Notes under the pieces: model-generated | What the model saw: the letters and a program-made list of their open reading frames with translations, nothing else | What the model was told of the DNA's origin: nothing | The model's database searches: none | Made by a program: the position numbers and the translations under genes | Part shown: in pieces, positions 1 through 10,472 of the stretch | How positions within the stretch are numbered: the first letter of the stretch is position 1 | Layout of the letters: every line of letters begins with the position of its first letter | Source of the DNA: an uncultured Bacteroidota bacterium | Lineage (GTDB): Bacteria > Bacteroidota > Bacteroidia > Chitinophagales > Chitinophagaceae | Direction of reading: 5' to 3' | NCBI GenBank assembly: GCA_903927185.1 | Contig: CAIYLW010000042.1 | Location: 1-64,000 of the forward strand | DNA: 64,000 bases

Positions 1-51
1 CCAAAAATAAAGAAACTTACTGATTATTTATATCCTTCGGGATTTAGATGA
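1..51 (+). CDS. possible C-terminal end of an upstream CDS (PKIKKLTDYLYPSGFR*)
   Basis: Frame 1 is open from base 1 to TGA at 49-51 with coding-like composition; only 16 codons, so weak. Confidence 0.25.
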   Translation, partial: PKIKKLTDYLYPSGFR

Positions 52-166
52 ATTTTGTAATTAATATATGATTTAAATCAATCATTTAATAATTAAAGGA
101 AAATGCAATAATTTAACTATTTTCATTTTATCAGTTAAATACAAATTTTTTAATATAAAATTATTA

Positions 167-742
167 ATGAATAGGCGAAGTGCTTTAAGCAAAATATTAT
201 TATTAACAGGCGCTACTACTTTAACAGTAACATCTTATAAAGGTTATCAATGGTTTAAAAAACCTGACCTGGATTTTATTATTAAACAGAAGTACCTGAT
301 AGAAGCATTAGCAGAAACCATCATTCCTAAAACAGATACTCCTGGTGCCAAGGAAGCAGGTGTAGCTGTAATCATATTGATTTTATTAAAAGATTGTACA
401 TCGAGGTCCTCACAAAATAAATTTATTGAGGGATTAAAGGAATTAATTAACTATAGTTATTCTCAATACAGTAAAAGTTATGTAGACTGTTTAGCCGAAG
501 AACAAAAGAATATTCTAAGTCACTTTCAAAAAAAAGGGAAACCTTTTAAAGGGATAATAGGAAAAGTTCAAAACAAATACCTAGGCAAATCGTTTTATCA
601 TACACTAGCAGAATATACAACATTTGCCTATTGCACTTCTGAACTTGGTGCAACACAAGGGTTATCTTATGTATTAATTCCTGGAAGGTATAATGGATGT
701 ATCCCTCTTGAAAAGAATCAAAAAGGATGGGCAACAAAATAA
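167..742 (+). CDS. gluconate 2-dehydrogenase subunit 3 family protein
   Basis: 191 aa, N-terminal RR/hydrophobic export signal (MNRRSALSKILLLTGATTL), AETIIPKTDTPGAKEAGV motif, directly upstream of a GMC oxidoreductase. Confidence 0.8.
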   Translation: MNRRSALSKILLLTGATTLTVTSYKGYQWFKKPDLDFIIKQKYLIEALAETIIPKTDTPGAKEAGVAVIILILLKDCTSRSSQNKFIEGLKELINYSYSQYSKSYVDCLAEEQKNILSHFQKKGKPFKGIIGKVQNKYLGKSFYHTLAEYTTFAYCTSELGATQGLSYVLIPGRYNGCIPLEKNQKGWATK

Positions 743-760
743 ATAATTGAATATTTTATC

Positions 761-2392
761 ATGCAAAAATACGATGCAATTGTTGTGGGTTCTGGAATCA
801 GCGGCGGTTGGGCAGCAAAAGAACTTTGTGAAAATGGACTTACAACGCTAGTCTTAGAACGTGGTCCAAATGTTGAGCACATTAAAGATTATCCAACTGC
901 ATTTATGAATCCCTGGGATTTCCCACATCATTTAAAAAATTCAGATGAGGCCAATAAACACTTTTTTGTTAGCGATAAAGATCATCCTTATATACAGGAT
1001 AAACCTTTTGAATGGACACGTGGGTACCAAGTTGGTGGAAGATCTTTGACTTGGGGAAGGCAATGTTACCGCCTTAGTGATTTAGATTTTGAAGCAAACG
1101 CAAAAGATGGACATGGAGTTGATTGGCCAATAAGATATAAGGATATAGAGCCATGGTATGATTATGTGGAGAATTATATTGGTGTAAGTGGGCAATCAGA
1201 AGGCTTACATCAATTACCTGATGGTAAGTTTTTACCTCCCCTAGAATTGAATTGTGTTGAAAATGATTTTTCACAAAAAATAAAAAATCATTACAATGAT
1301 AGAGTTGTAACAATTGCTCGTGTTGCAAATTTAACAAGAGGCTGGAACGGAAGGGGTCCATGTCAAATGCGAAATCTTTGTGACCGAGGTTGTCCATTTG
1401 GAGGTTATTTCAGTAGTAATGCATCTACATTACCTGCTGCTGCAATTACTGGCAATCTTACTTTATTGCCTAACTCAATAGTAACTGAAATAATTTATGA
1501 TGAGATTAAAAGCAAAGTAACAGGTGTTCGGGTGATGGATGCTCTTACAAAAAAGGTTACAGAATATTATTCAAAAATTATTTTCATTAATGCGTCAACT
1601 ATTGCAACAGCTGGAATCCTTTTAAAATCCGTTTCAAAAAGATTTCCAAATGGTTTAGGTAATTCGAGTGGTCAAGTGGGCAAGAACCTGATGGATCATT
1701 TTATTTTTTCAGGCGCAACAGGAGAACATGAAGGATTAAAGGATAATTATTATTATGGTAGAAGACCAGCTGGAATTTATGTTCCTCGTTTCCGAAATAT
1801 AAATGCTCAAACGTTGCGAAAAGACTATGTGAGGGGTTTTGGATTTCAGGGAATTGGTGAACGATTGGGTTGGGGTGATGTAAATTCAACTGAGGAGGAT
1901 TTTGGAATTTTATTAAAGCAAAAATTAACAACTCCCGGACCATGGCAAATAACATTGGGAACTTATGGCGAGACTCTCCCTAATGAAAAAAATGGTATTT
2001 CGCTAGACAAAACAAAGGTTGATCAATGGTCTCAGCCAATCATCCATATTTCAATGGAATATGGTGATAACGAAAATGCAATGAGAAAAGATGGAATCCA
2101 ATCAGCTATTGAAATGATGGAAACTTCTGGGTTAAAAAATATAAATAAATTCGACTTCAGAAACCCACCTGGTTCTGCAGTTCATGAAATGGGAACAGTT
2201 CGCATGGGACGTGATCCTAAAACTTCTGTATTAAATGAATACAACCAAATGCATGAAGCTAAAAATGTTTTTATAACTGATGGAAGTTGTATGACTTCTT
2301 CTGGCTGCCAAAACCCCTCATTAACTTATATGGCATTAACTGCAAGAGCATGTAGTTATGCAATAAGTGAGTTGAAAAAAATGAATTTATAA
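761..2392 (+). CDS. GMC family oxidoreductase (FAD-dependent sugar/alcohol dehydrogenase large subunit)
   Basis: N-terminal GSGISGGWAAKEL dinucleotide-binding motif, GCQNPSLTYMAL C-terminal motif; paired with subunit 3. Confidence 0.9.
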   Translation: MQKYDAIVVGSGISGGWAAKELCENGLTTLVLERGPNVEHIKDYPTAFMNPWDFPHHLKNSDEANKHFFVSDKDHPYIQDKPFEWTRGYQVGGRSLTWGRQCYRLSDLDFEANAKDGHGVDWPIRYKDIEPWYDYVENYIGVSGQSEGLHQLPDGKFLPPLELNCVENDFSQKIKNHYNDRVVTIARVANLTRGWNGRGPCQMRNLCDRGCPFGGYFSSNASTLPAAAITGNLTLLPNSIVTEIIYDEIKSKVTGVRVMDALTKKVTEYYSKIIFINASTIATAGILLKSVSKRFPNGLGNSSGQVGKNLMDHFIFSGATGEHEGLKDNYYYGRRPAGIYVPRFRNINAQTLRKDYVRGFGFQGIGERLGWGDVNSTEEDFGILLKQKLTTPGPWQITLGTYGETLPNEKNGISLDKTKVDQWSQPIIHISMEYGDNENAMRKDGIQSAIEMMETSGLKNINKFDFRNPPGSAVHEMGTVRMGRDPKTSVLNEYNQMHEAKNVFITDGSCMTSSGCQNPSLTYMALTARACSYAISELKKMNL

Positions 2393-2584
2393 TTGAATTT
2401 ATTTCTCTCATTTTAATATAGATTTTTAATAATTATTTACCACTCATAATATTTTATAAAAAATACTTACACATTTTGCAACCAGGTTAATGAATGCTAA
2501 TAAAGGTTAATCAAAGCTTTATTGGTATAAGCGGTAACAAAGCAGGGTACATATACGTATTACTTTGTCTTTAATAACTGCACA

Positions 2585-5041
2585 ATGAAAAACCTACACA
2601 TATCAATTCTACTAATCATCTTTTTATGCATCACTGTATTTACTAGCGAGGCACAAAATAAAATACCTCTACCAAAATCGTTACCCGCACAACGCTTTAC
2701 AGGGACAATCGTAATTGATGGTGAACTATCAGATTCAGCTTGGAAAACTGCTCCCTTGGCAACAGACTTTATTGAATTCAGGCCAACTCCTTTTGCTAAA
2801 GAAGCAAAAACCAATAGAACAGAAATGTATATGCTTTATAGCAATGAGGGAATTTATATTGGAGGCTACTGTCATGAATTATCAAATGATAGTATCTCTA
2901 CAGAATTAGCCGGGCGCGATGGGTTTGGAAATAATGATTTTGTTGGAGTAATCTTTGATACCTATAAAGACAAGACTAATGGCTTTGAATATTTTATTAC
3001 ACCACTAGGTGAACAAATGGATGCGAAATTCTCACCTAATCAGAATGGAAATAATGAAGACTTTAGCTGGAACGCTGTTTGGAAGTGTGCCACAAAAATT
3101 AAAAATGATGGCTGGACTTTTGAAATATTTCTTCCTTTATCTGCTATCAGATTTAGCACTAAGCCAGTGCAGGATTGGGGCATAACTTTGATCAGACAAA
3201 GAAAAAAGACTTCTCAAACATTTTCATGGAATCCAGTTGATCCAAATGTAAATGGCATACTTACTCAGGAAGCTTTTTGGACGGGATTAGAAAATATAAA
3301 ACCACCAATTCGATTACAATTTAGTCCGTATTTTTCTAGCTATATAAACCATTACCCCTATAACGATCCTGCAGTGAGTAATACAAAAACAAGTATTAAT
3401 GGAGGAATGGATGTTAAATATGGGATTAATCAGAGTTTTACTTTGGACATGACGTTGATCCCAGACTTTGGGCAAGTTCAAAGTGATAATCAAGTGTTGA
3501 ATCTTACACCATTTGAAGTGAAATATAATGAGAATAGGAGTTTCTTCACGGAAGGAACTGACTTGTTTTCTAAAGGCGATTTATTTTATTCCAGGAGAGT
3601 TGGGGGTATTCCAATGCACCATGATGAAGTAGCTGGCCAACTTGCCTCCAATGAACATATCATTGATAATCCAACTGAATCAAAACTGATAAATGCATTT
3701 AAAATTTCAGGGCGCACTGAGAGTAAGCTAGGGATAGGGTTTTTTAATGCTATTACCAACCCCATGTATGCTACCGTTGGAGATGATAAAAATAAGATCA
3801 GAAGAATTCAAACAGCTACCTTGATTAATTATAATATTATGGTGCTGGATCAAAGTCTGAAATATAATTCGTCCATTTCATTTATCAATACAAATACCAT
3901 GAGAAGTGGTAAAGATTACGATGCAAATGTGAGTGCTTTATTATTTGATTTTAATAATAAAAAGAATACTTACGAATGGCAGGGAAAGATTGCCAATAGT
4001 TCACAATTTGGAATTGATGGGAAAAATATCAATGGCTATTCGCATAAGTTTTCATTTGGCAAAACAGGTGGGCATTTTAATTTTCAAGTTGGTCAAGAAC
4101 TAACTAATGAGAAGTACGATATCAATGATCTAGGTATTCTTTTTACTAATAATTATATAAATCATAATATTTATTTGGGATATAAATGGACAAAGCCAAC
4201 CAAATGGTATAATAGTCTGTATTATAATTTCAATATCAATTATTCGAGAAGATTTAATCCTGGCGATTTTCAGAATGCAAATATCAATATGAATGTAAAC
4301 GGGCAATTAAAGAACTTGGGGTATACATATATCTCGATCTGGTATGAGCCATCGGGAAATGATTTTTATGAACCAAGAACTGCAGGGCGTGTCTTTCATT
4401 CCACAGAATCAAAGGGAATAGAATTCGGATATGTAGGTAATCAGGCAAAAAAATATACTTATACTATTGATCTATTACATGGTATACGCACCTTGGAAAA
4501 TGGCAGACGTTATGATATACGTTTATCAAACAAGTATCGATTCAACGATAAGTTATCGATTGGAAATGAACTATTTTATCAGTATATCTATAACAGCGTT
4601 GGATTTGCAGACAATGATGGAGCTGATATTATTTTTGGAAGAAGAAACTTACAAACAGTTGAGAATGGTTTCAATATAAAATATAATTTCAACAAAAAAT
4701 TAGGTATCAGTACCAGAATTCGTCACTACTGGAGTAAAGTTAATTACTTAGAATATTTTACACTGCTTCAAAATGGAGGGTTAGGAAAAAATAATACCTA
4801 CAAAGGGACAGCCAATAACAGTTTTAATTCATTCAATATTGATGCAGTATTTAGCTGGGAGTTTGCTCCAGGAAGTTTTATGAATATCGTTTGGAAAAAT
4901 GCAATTTATTCTAACGGAACGAATGTTAGTGATGGATACTTAAATAATTTAAACCATACGCTTCAGTCGCCTCAGAATAATAATCTTTCTTTTAAAATTT
5001 TATATTTCTTCGATTATTTAAAATTAAAATCAAAAAAATAG
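2585..5041 (+). CDS. DUF5916 domain-containing secreted protein with CBM9-like N-terminus
   Basis: Signal peptide; IDGELSDSAWKTAPLATDFIEFRP (CBM9-like) followed by a long beta-rich region typical of DUF5916. Confidence 0.8.
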   Translation: MKNLHISILLIIFLCITVFTSEAQNKIPLPKSLPAQRFTGTIVIDGELSDSAWKTAPLATDFIEFRPTPFAKEAKTNRTEMYMLYSNEGIYIGGYCHELSNDSISTELAGRDGFGNNDFVGVIFDTYKDKTNGFEYFITPLGEQMDAKFSPNQNGNNEDFSWNAVWKCATKIKNDGWTFEIFLPLSAIRFSTKPVQDWGITLIRQRKKTSQTFSWNPVDPNVNGILTQEAFWTGLENIKPPIRLQFSPYFSSYINHYPYNDPAVSNTKTSINGGMDVKYGINQSFTLDMTLIPDFGQVQSDNQVLNLTPFEVKYNENRSFFTEGTDLFSKGDLFYSRRVGGIPMHHDEVAGQLASNEHIIDNPTESKLINAFKISGRTESKLGIGFFNAITNPMYATVGDDKNKIRRIQTATLINYNIMVLDQSLKYNSSISFINTNTMRSGKDYDANVSALLFDFNNKKNTYEWQGKIANSSQFGIDGKNINGYSHKFSFGKTGGHFNFQVGQELTNEKYDINDLGILFTNNYINHNIYLGYKWTKPTKWYNSLYYNFNINYSRRFNPGDFQNANINMNVNGQLKNLGYTYISIWYEPSGNDFYEPRTAGRVFHSTESKGIEFGYVGNQAKKYTYTIDLLHGIRTLENGRRYDIRLSNKYRFNDKLSIGNELFYQYIYNSVGFADNDGADIIFGRRNLQTVENGFNIKYNFNKKLGISTRIRHYWSKVNYLEYFTLLQNGGLGKNNTYKGTANNSFNSFNIDAVFSWEFAPGSFMNIVWKNAIYSNGTNVSDGYLNNLNHTLQSPQNNNLSFKILYFFDYLKLKSKK

Positions 5042-5052
5042 ATTTTAATTTT
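5020..5052. terminator. bidirectional terminator-like hairpin spanning both stop codons
   Basis: AAAATTAAAATC (5020-5031) / GATTTTAATTTT (5041-5052), 12-bp perfect stem, 9-nt loop, T-rich flanks. Confidence 0.6.
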
Positions 5053-7459
5053 TAAAAACCGTTTTTCCTATCATCACTTTCTCCACGTCTTCACGTTTTG
5101 AAAGTTCAGGGCGCTTGCCACCCTTTGCAAACATTTTTGCTTGGTCATCGTAATGGCTATTCAAGAAATAACCTGATTGTCCTGTTGGGTTTATACTCAT
5201 CGCTTTACTGGGATTTCCAAAATCAATGATACGGCGAAGTGCTGGTCCGTATAAAACTTTATATAAGCCACTGCTATCCAAATTAAAATCAAGATTATTA
5301 ATAGTTTCCTTTCCACCATTAACTGCAATCGGCCCTACATTAAACCATTTGCCAATTCCCGGAACTATACCCAAAGGATGCTTATGTTCAATGCTATGTA
5401 CTTTTTTCCATTGCCAGTTTGCGGTATTTTCGCCAAGCTGTTTGTTTAATTCGATGGTTGCATCGTTTAAGGCTTGAGTAAAAATATCAGATCTTGTTTC
5501 TTTAACAGAAGTATGAATATTATCCCACCATTTAGAACTATCGTTCTGAAAAAAACTTTCCATATTTCTTTTTAAACTCGCTTGATTTTCGAAAGATTGA
5601 AAGGCTTCTTTTCCTAATTCATCTTCTAAAGCATATTTGTTGATCAGATGCAAAAATTTATAAAAAATAGTTGGCTCGATATTTTCAAGCCCATGCATCC
5701 CGTCCCATTTAATCAAAATCTGATAACAGTTTTGTGCTGAACCAGTTAATTTTTCTTTATTAATAACTGGTAAAATTTTTGCCAATAGCCTTGGGTAATT
5801 AGTTGACTGAACATCATTAATTATTGTACGTATTGATTCTTCATCCCAATCTTTCCGATCTGTAAAAACCAACTCTTCAATTCTTGCTGCCCGATTTGCC
5901 GGAACATAATAACCAGGAACTAATCCAGTGCCCATATCCATTGGTTGATTATTCGCAGTATATAAAACGCCTCTTGATGGATTTAAGATTTGTGGATTCT
6001 GTTTAAATTCTAGCCAACCTATTGGATCATCTAATCCTGTTGAGCCATCTAATATTAACTGAGGATTTACATGCTTAGGACGTATCGGTAATTTCCCTGC
6101 AGCCCACCAAGCAATATTGCCAATTGTATCTGCCCACATAAAATTGAGTCCCGGAGCAGTTAATGGTTCAACTGCTACTGCTGCTTCAGCCACATTTGAA
6201 GCATGACTAAGATTGTAAAATACTTGCAAATGTCTACTTGGAAATTGATGGTATACCCACCATAAAGCAATTGGATCTTCCATTTCTTTTACCCCATCAA
6301 ATGCACCATTCATAATATAGCCATGTCTTGATTTTTTAATATCGAATTCAATATCAGCCTTGCCTTTAACTTTAATAGTTTCTTTACGAACCAATAAATT
6401 TTCCCAGTGATCTTTATACCAAACCTGATTGGCATTGTTGGGGTTTGATTTTTCTCTGAAGAAATCAGCATCATCATTTTCGAACATAGTTAGGCCCCAA
6501 CCTCCTTTATCAGAATGGCCTAAAGCTGGAACAGGTGTGCCTGCGAGAAAATTTCCATAAATATTATAACTAGGACAAACTAATTCAGCTTCATACCAGA
6601 CAGAGGGTTGAGAAAATGCAATATGCGTATCGTTTGATAAAATAGGCTTACCAGATTTTGTTTTGCTTCCTGCTATTACCCAACCATTAGAACCAAAGAA
6701 TGGAGGAAACATTAAATTATTTTGCATGGCGGTTACTTCCTTAGCCATTGTTGTTAAAGTGTTAGATGCATTTTGCATTAACTTATTTTCTTGGGCCTGA
6801 ACAGGAATTTTATGTAATGAATCGGGCCAGTCTTTTAATATGTCATTAAAATAATCCATTCCATATTTACTTGCGATTTGTGAAGCAACAGCTTCAGCTC
6901 GGAAAGCACCTACAAATGTATACCCCATATATCCCACAATAATTTCCATGTCTTCCATAGTAAACTCTGTTTTAGGAATACCAGCAATTGTGAATTCAAT
7001 AGGGGTCTTACCAACTTTGATATATTGATTGATCCCTTTTAAATAGGCTTTAGCTGCTTTTACAAATGGCGCATGGGGATCTTTGTAAACAGTTGCAAGG
7101 GTTTGCTTTGCTTGTTCTCTAAAACTGAGCATTCGAAAAAACTTATCGCTCTGCAATGCCTTGTCTCCAAATACTTCAGACAATCTTCCGTCGGCTAAAC
7201 GTCGTAATACTTCCATTTGAAATAAACGATCTTGTGCGTGTACATAACCAAATGCATAAAAAAGATCTTCCTCGTTTTGAGCATAGATATGCGGAATTGC
7301 ATAGTTATCGTATAATACTTCTACTTGCGATTTTAAACCAGGAAGTTGTAAGTTGGATTCGTACCTAGGTTGAAGCGTTCTTAAATAATAATAAACACCA
7401 CCAATAAGCAAAAAAATAACAACGAGAATTACAACTAGTATGCGTTTAAATAATTTCAT
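5045..7459 (-). CDS. penicillin acylase family protein (Ntn hydrolase)
   Basis: 804 aa; YAIPHIYAQNEEDLFYAFGYVHAQDRLFQMEVLRR and nucleophile region GSNGWVIAGSKTKSGKPILSNDTH. Confidence 0.92.
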   Translation of the reverse strand: MKLFKRILVVILVVIFLLIGGVYYYLRTLQPRYESNLQLPGLKSQVEVLYDNYAIPHIYAQNEEDLFYAFGYVHAQDRLFQMEVLRRLADGRLSEVFGDKALQSDKFFRMLSFREQAKQTLATVYKDPHAPFVKAAKAYLKGINQYIKVGKTPIEFTIAGIPKTEFTMEDMEIIVGYMGYTFVGAFRAEAVASQIASKYGMDYFNDILKDWPDSLHKIPVQAQENKLMQNASNTLTTMAKEVTAMQNNLMFPPFFGSNGWVIAGSKTKSGKPILSNDTHIAFSQPSVWYEAELVCPSYNIYGNFLAGTPVPALGHSDKGGWGLTMFENDDADFFREKSNPNNANQVWYKDHWENLLVRKETIKVKGKADIEFDIKKSRHGYIMNGAFDGVKEMEDPIALWWVYHQFPSRHLQVFYNLSHASNVAEAAVAVEPLTAPGLNFMWADTIGNIAWWAAGKLPIRPKHVNPQLILDGSTGLDDPIGWLEFKQNPQILNPSRGVLYTANNQPMDMGTGLVPGYYVPANRAARIEELVFTDRKDWDEESIRTIINDVQSTNYPRLLAKILPVINKEKLTGSAQNCYQILIKWDGMHGLENIEPTIFYKFLHLINKYALEDELGKEAFQSFENQASLKRNMESFFQNDSSKWWDNIHTSVKETRSDIFTQALNDATIELNKQLGENTANWQWKKVHSIEHKHPLGIVPGIGKWFNVGPIAVNGGKETINNLDFNLDSSGLYKVLYGPALRRIIDFGNPSKAMSINPTGQSGYFLNSHYDDQAKMFAKGGKRPELSKREDVEKVMIGKTVFKN

Positions 7460-7538
7460 GACAGATAATTGACGTTTATATATTAGGAAGATGCTGGTAA
7501 TTAAAGACCCTTATGTATTTTCTATATTAAATGAAATA

Positions 7539-8309
7539 CTATTTCCATTTTTTAAAAGCACTAAGAAAAGATTTTGCTTCATCTGAAACTATTAACTTTC
7601 CACTTATTGCAGCTCGTTCTAATAAAAATTGATCCCAATTTTCTGTACCCTGCCAAAAGGCTTTTTTAATTTCACTCATTGCTTGAATACTAGAAGCGGA
7701 AAGAGTAAAAGCAATTTTTTCAATAGCCAGATCCATTAAATGGATACTAGGGAAAATATGATTGTACAATCCTTTCATCATTGCCCATTCTGCCGAACGA
7801 AAATTGGTGGCGTCGATTGCTAATTCATAAGTGGCAGATTTTCCTATTTTACGCTCAATAGCAGGCGATACAACAAAAGGGCCAATACCCACAGCTAACT
7901 CAGATAGTTTGATAGATGCTTCAGTTGTTGCATAAGTATAATCGCAACATGCTGCCAGTCCTACTCCACCTCCTATTGCTTTTCCATGAATACGGCCAAT
8001 AATAAACTTGGGACATTTGCGCATTGCATTAATCACATTTGCAAAGCCACTAAAAAAAGCTAGACCTTCTTCTTCATTTTGTATTAATAATAACTCATCA
8101 AAGAAAGCGCCAGCACAAAACGTTTTGTCACCGGCAGTTTTCAGTACAAGAACTTTACAATTTTGATCAGCCCCTGCCTTCACAATATTTTCTGCTAATT
8201 GAGCCAAAATATCTTTAGGCATAGAATTATGTTGGGGCGTAAAAAATTCTATAGTGCCAACATTATTCAATACTTGGTAGCTAACATAAGGTTTCTGAAT
8301 CTGCTGCAT
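7539..8309 (-). CDS. enoyl-CoA hydratase/isomerase family protein
   Basis: Crotonase fold motifs (KTFCAGAFFDEL, GKAIGGGVGLAACCDYTYA); 10 bp from the PaaZ-like gene. Confidence 0.88.
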   Translation of the reverse strand: MQQIQKPYVSYQVLNNVGTIEFFTPQHNSMPKDILAQLAENIVKAGADQNCKVLVLKTAGDKTFCAGAFFDELLLIQNEEEGLAFFSGFANVINAMRKCPKFIIGRIHGKAIGGGVGLAACCDYTYATTEASIKLSELAVGIGPFVVSPAIERKIGKSATYELAIDATNFRSAEWAMMKGLYNHIFPSIHLMDLAIEKIAFTLSASSIQAMSEIKKAFWQGTENWDQFLLERAAISGKLIVSDEAKSFLSAFKKWK

Positions 8310-8318
8310 GTTTAAAAT

Positions 8319-10370
8319 TTATTCTTGGTTTAACTTTGCAACCATTGTTAAAATAGTAGCGATGCCAACGATTTCATTTTCATTATCCAAAATCTCTACT
8401 AACCATTTTACTATCCCCTTATCAATATCGGATATTTCTTTTTTAGATTGCGAAATTTTTTCTTTGCATGAAAATCTTACTTGAATACTTGTACCTACAT
8501 ATACTGGCTTAGTGAAACGCAATTCATCTATTCCATAATTTAATAGAACTGGATTTTTTTCATGCCCATCAACAAATAAACCAGCTGCGGCACTCATGAT
8601 AAAATATCCATGAGCCACTTGTTTATCGAACATAGTTCCTTGAAAATCTGTCTCAGCTAAATGCGCATAAAAATGATCCCCACTTAATTCTGCAAATGCA
8701 TCAATATCTCCTTTTGTGATCACTCTTTTATCGGACAAGATTTGATCCCCAATTTCCAATTCTTCAAAATATTTTTTAAATGGATGTATACCATCAGAAT
8801 TCCCAGTAGCACCAGGTTGATAAATTTTACTAATAGCCGTTATCATATCTGGTGAGCCTTGAATAGCCACTCTTTGCATATAATGTTTCACGCCTCTGAT
8901 ACCTCCCATTTCTTCACTACCACCTGCTCTTCCAGGTCCACCATGTACCAATAATGGTAAGGGAGAACCATGACCCGTATTTTCCTTACTACATGTTCTG
9001 TTTAATACCAATATCCTACCATGATAAGAACCTGCACCAATTGCATAATCAGTAGCAATACTTGTATTATTTGTTACAATAGAACTTACCAGCGAACCTT
9101 TACCAAGTTTTACAAGTGCAATTGCTTCTTGTAAACTATTATATGGCATTAGGGTTGATACTGGACCGAAGGCCTCCACTTCATGAACAGCGGTACTACT
9201 CAATGGTTGTTGATTCATTAAAAGAATAGGGCTCATAAAAGCACCTTTGTTTGCATCAGCATCAACCACTGAAACACTATCCATTGATCCATATATAATT
9301 TGAGATGATGCCAATAATTTCAGCAACTGTTCTTTTACTTCTTTACGTTGATTTAATCCAGCAAGTGAACCCATACGAACTTTTTCATTCAAAGGATTTC
9401 CTATGATCACATCCTGCAGTTCTTTGACTAGAGAAATTTGTACATCTTCAATTTTATTTTCTGGCACAAAAATTCTACGGATGGCGGTACATTTTTGTCC
9501 ACACTTACTAATCATTTCTTTTTTTACTTCTTTAACAAATAAATCCCATTCAGGCATGTCGGGATTTACGTCTTCTCCTAAAACAATTGCGTTAAGCGAA
9601 TCTGCTTCCATTGTAAATGGCACATTTTCAGCTAATACTTTTGAATGTGATTTTAATTTTTGTCCAGTAATTGCTGAACCAGTAAAAGTAATCACGTCTT
9701 GAGAATCTATATGATCTAAAATACCAGCAGCATTGCCACATATCAATTGCAGTGCTCCTTCAGGTAAAATTCCTGATTGAATGATTTCGCGAAAAACAGC
9801 TTCAGTTAAATAAGAAGTAACAGTAGCTGGCTTTACAATTGCTGGCATTCCAGCCAATAAATTCACTGCTATTTTTTCAAGCATCCCCCAAACAGGAAAA
9901 TTATAAGCATTGATATGAATCGCAACACCTTCTTTTGGAATTAATAAATGCTGACCAATGAATGTATTTAATTTTCCAAGTGAGTGATATTCTCCATCTA
10001 AGCAATATGGATGATTTGAAAATTTTCTTCTTAATGAAGCATACGCAAATAAATTTCCGATACCTCCTTCTATATCCACCCAACTATCCGTTTTTGTAGC
10101 ACCAGTTTGATAACTAATCTGATAAAATTTGGGAAGTTGTTCTCTTAAATGTAAAGCAAGTGCCCTCAGCATTATGCCTCTTTCTTGAAAAGTCATCTTA
10201 CGTAATGCTGGGTTCCCTTTTTGACGAGCAAAATGTAAAACAGTTGAAAAATCTATCCCTTTTGTAGAAACTGTGACTAAAGATTCGCCGGTAACCGCGT
10301 GGTATAAAGTTTGGCCCTCACCATCACCCTTAATCCATTTACCAAGTATATAATTTTCCAATTGCATCAT
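8319..10370 (-). CDS. paaZ: phenylacetic acid degradation bifunctional protein PaaZ-like (aldehyde dehydrogenase + MaoC hydratase)
   Basis: 683 aa; N-terminal ALDH (INAYNFPVWGMLEKIAVNLLAGMPAIVKPA; SKCGQKCTAIRRIFVP), C-terminal MaoC domain (AELSGDHFYAHL). Confidence 0.88.
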   Translation of the reverse strand: MMQLENYILGKWIKGDGEGQTLYHAVTGESLVTVSTKGIDFSTVLHFARQKGNPALRKMTFQERGIMLRALALHLREQLPKFYQISYQTGATKTDSWVDIEGGIGNLFAYASLRRKFSNHPYCLDGEYHSLGKLNTFIGQHLLIPKEGVAIHINAYNFPVWGMLEKIAVNLLAGMPAIVKPATVTSYLTEAVFREIIQSGILPEGALQLICGNAAGILDHIDSQDVITFTGSAITGQKLKSHSKVLAENVPFTMEADSLNAIVLGEDVNPDMPEWDLFVKEVKKEMISKCGQKCTAIRRIFVPENKIEDVQISLVKELQDVIIGNPLNEKVRMGSLAGLNQRKEVKEQLLKLLASSQIIYGSMDSVSVVDADANKGAFMSPILLMNQQPLSSTAVHEVEAFGPVSTLMPYNSLQEAIALVKLGKGSLVSSIVTNNTSIATDYAIGAGSYHGRILVLNRTCSKENTGHGSPLPLLVHGGPGRAGGSEEMGGIRGVKHYMQRVAIQGSPDMITAISKIYQPGATGNSDGIHPFKKYFEELEIGDQILSDKRVITKGDIDAFAELSGDHFYAHLAETDFQGTMFDKQVAHGYFIMSAAAGLFVDGHEKNPVLLNYGIDELRFTKPVYVGTSIQVRFSCKEKISQSKKEISDIDKGIVKWLVEILDNENEIVGIATILTMVAKLNQE

Positions 10371-10409
10371 AGCATTCGTTTAAAACAAAGCTAACGCTTG
10401 ATAGGTTGG

Positions 10410-10443
10410 AAAAAAAATGGTCCCGCTTAGTTAGAACGGGACC
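10410..10443 (-). terminator. intrinsic terminator of adk
   Basis: GGTCCCG...CGGGACC stem (10419-10425/10437-10443) followed on the minus strand by a T run. Confidence 0.7.
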
Positions 10444-10472
10444 GCAGTTGGTATTGGTTGAAAATCTTACAA

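Noticed and set aside
1074-1397. Antisense ORF (107 aa) inside the GMC oxidoreductase gene
   Set aside because: Fully overlaps a strongly supported CDS; His/Leu-rich shadow translation. Same logic for the other antisense ORFs (e.g. 1701-1955, 18789-19217, 49706-49954, 51884-52117, 60250-60513).
167-2392. Complete three-subunit gluconate 2-dehydrogenase
   Set aside because: Only subunit 3 and the GMC subunit are in the window; no cytochrome c subunit adjacent, so substrate and complex cannot be assigned.
7539-10370. Complete phenylacetate degradation operon
   Set aside because: Only PaaZ-like and one crotonase are present; paaABCDE/K are absent from the window.
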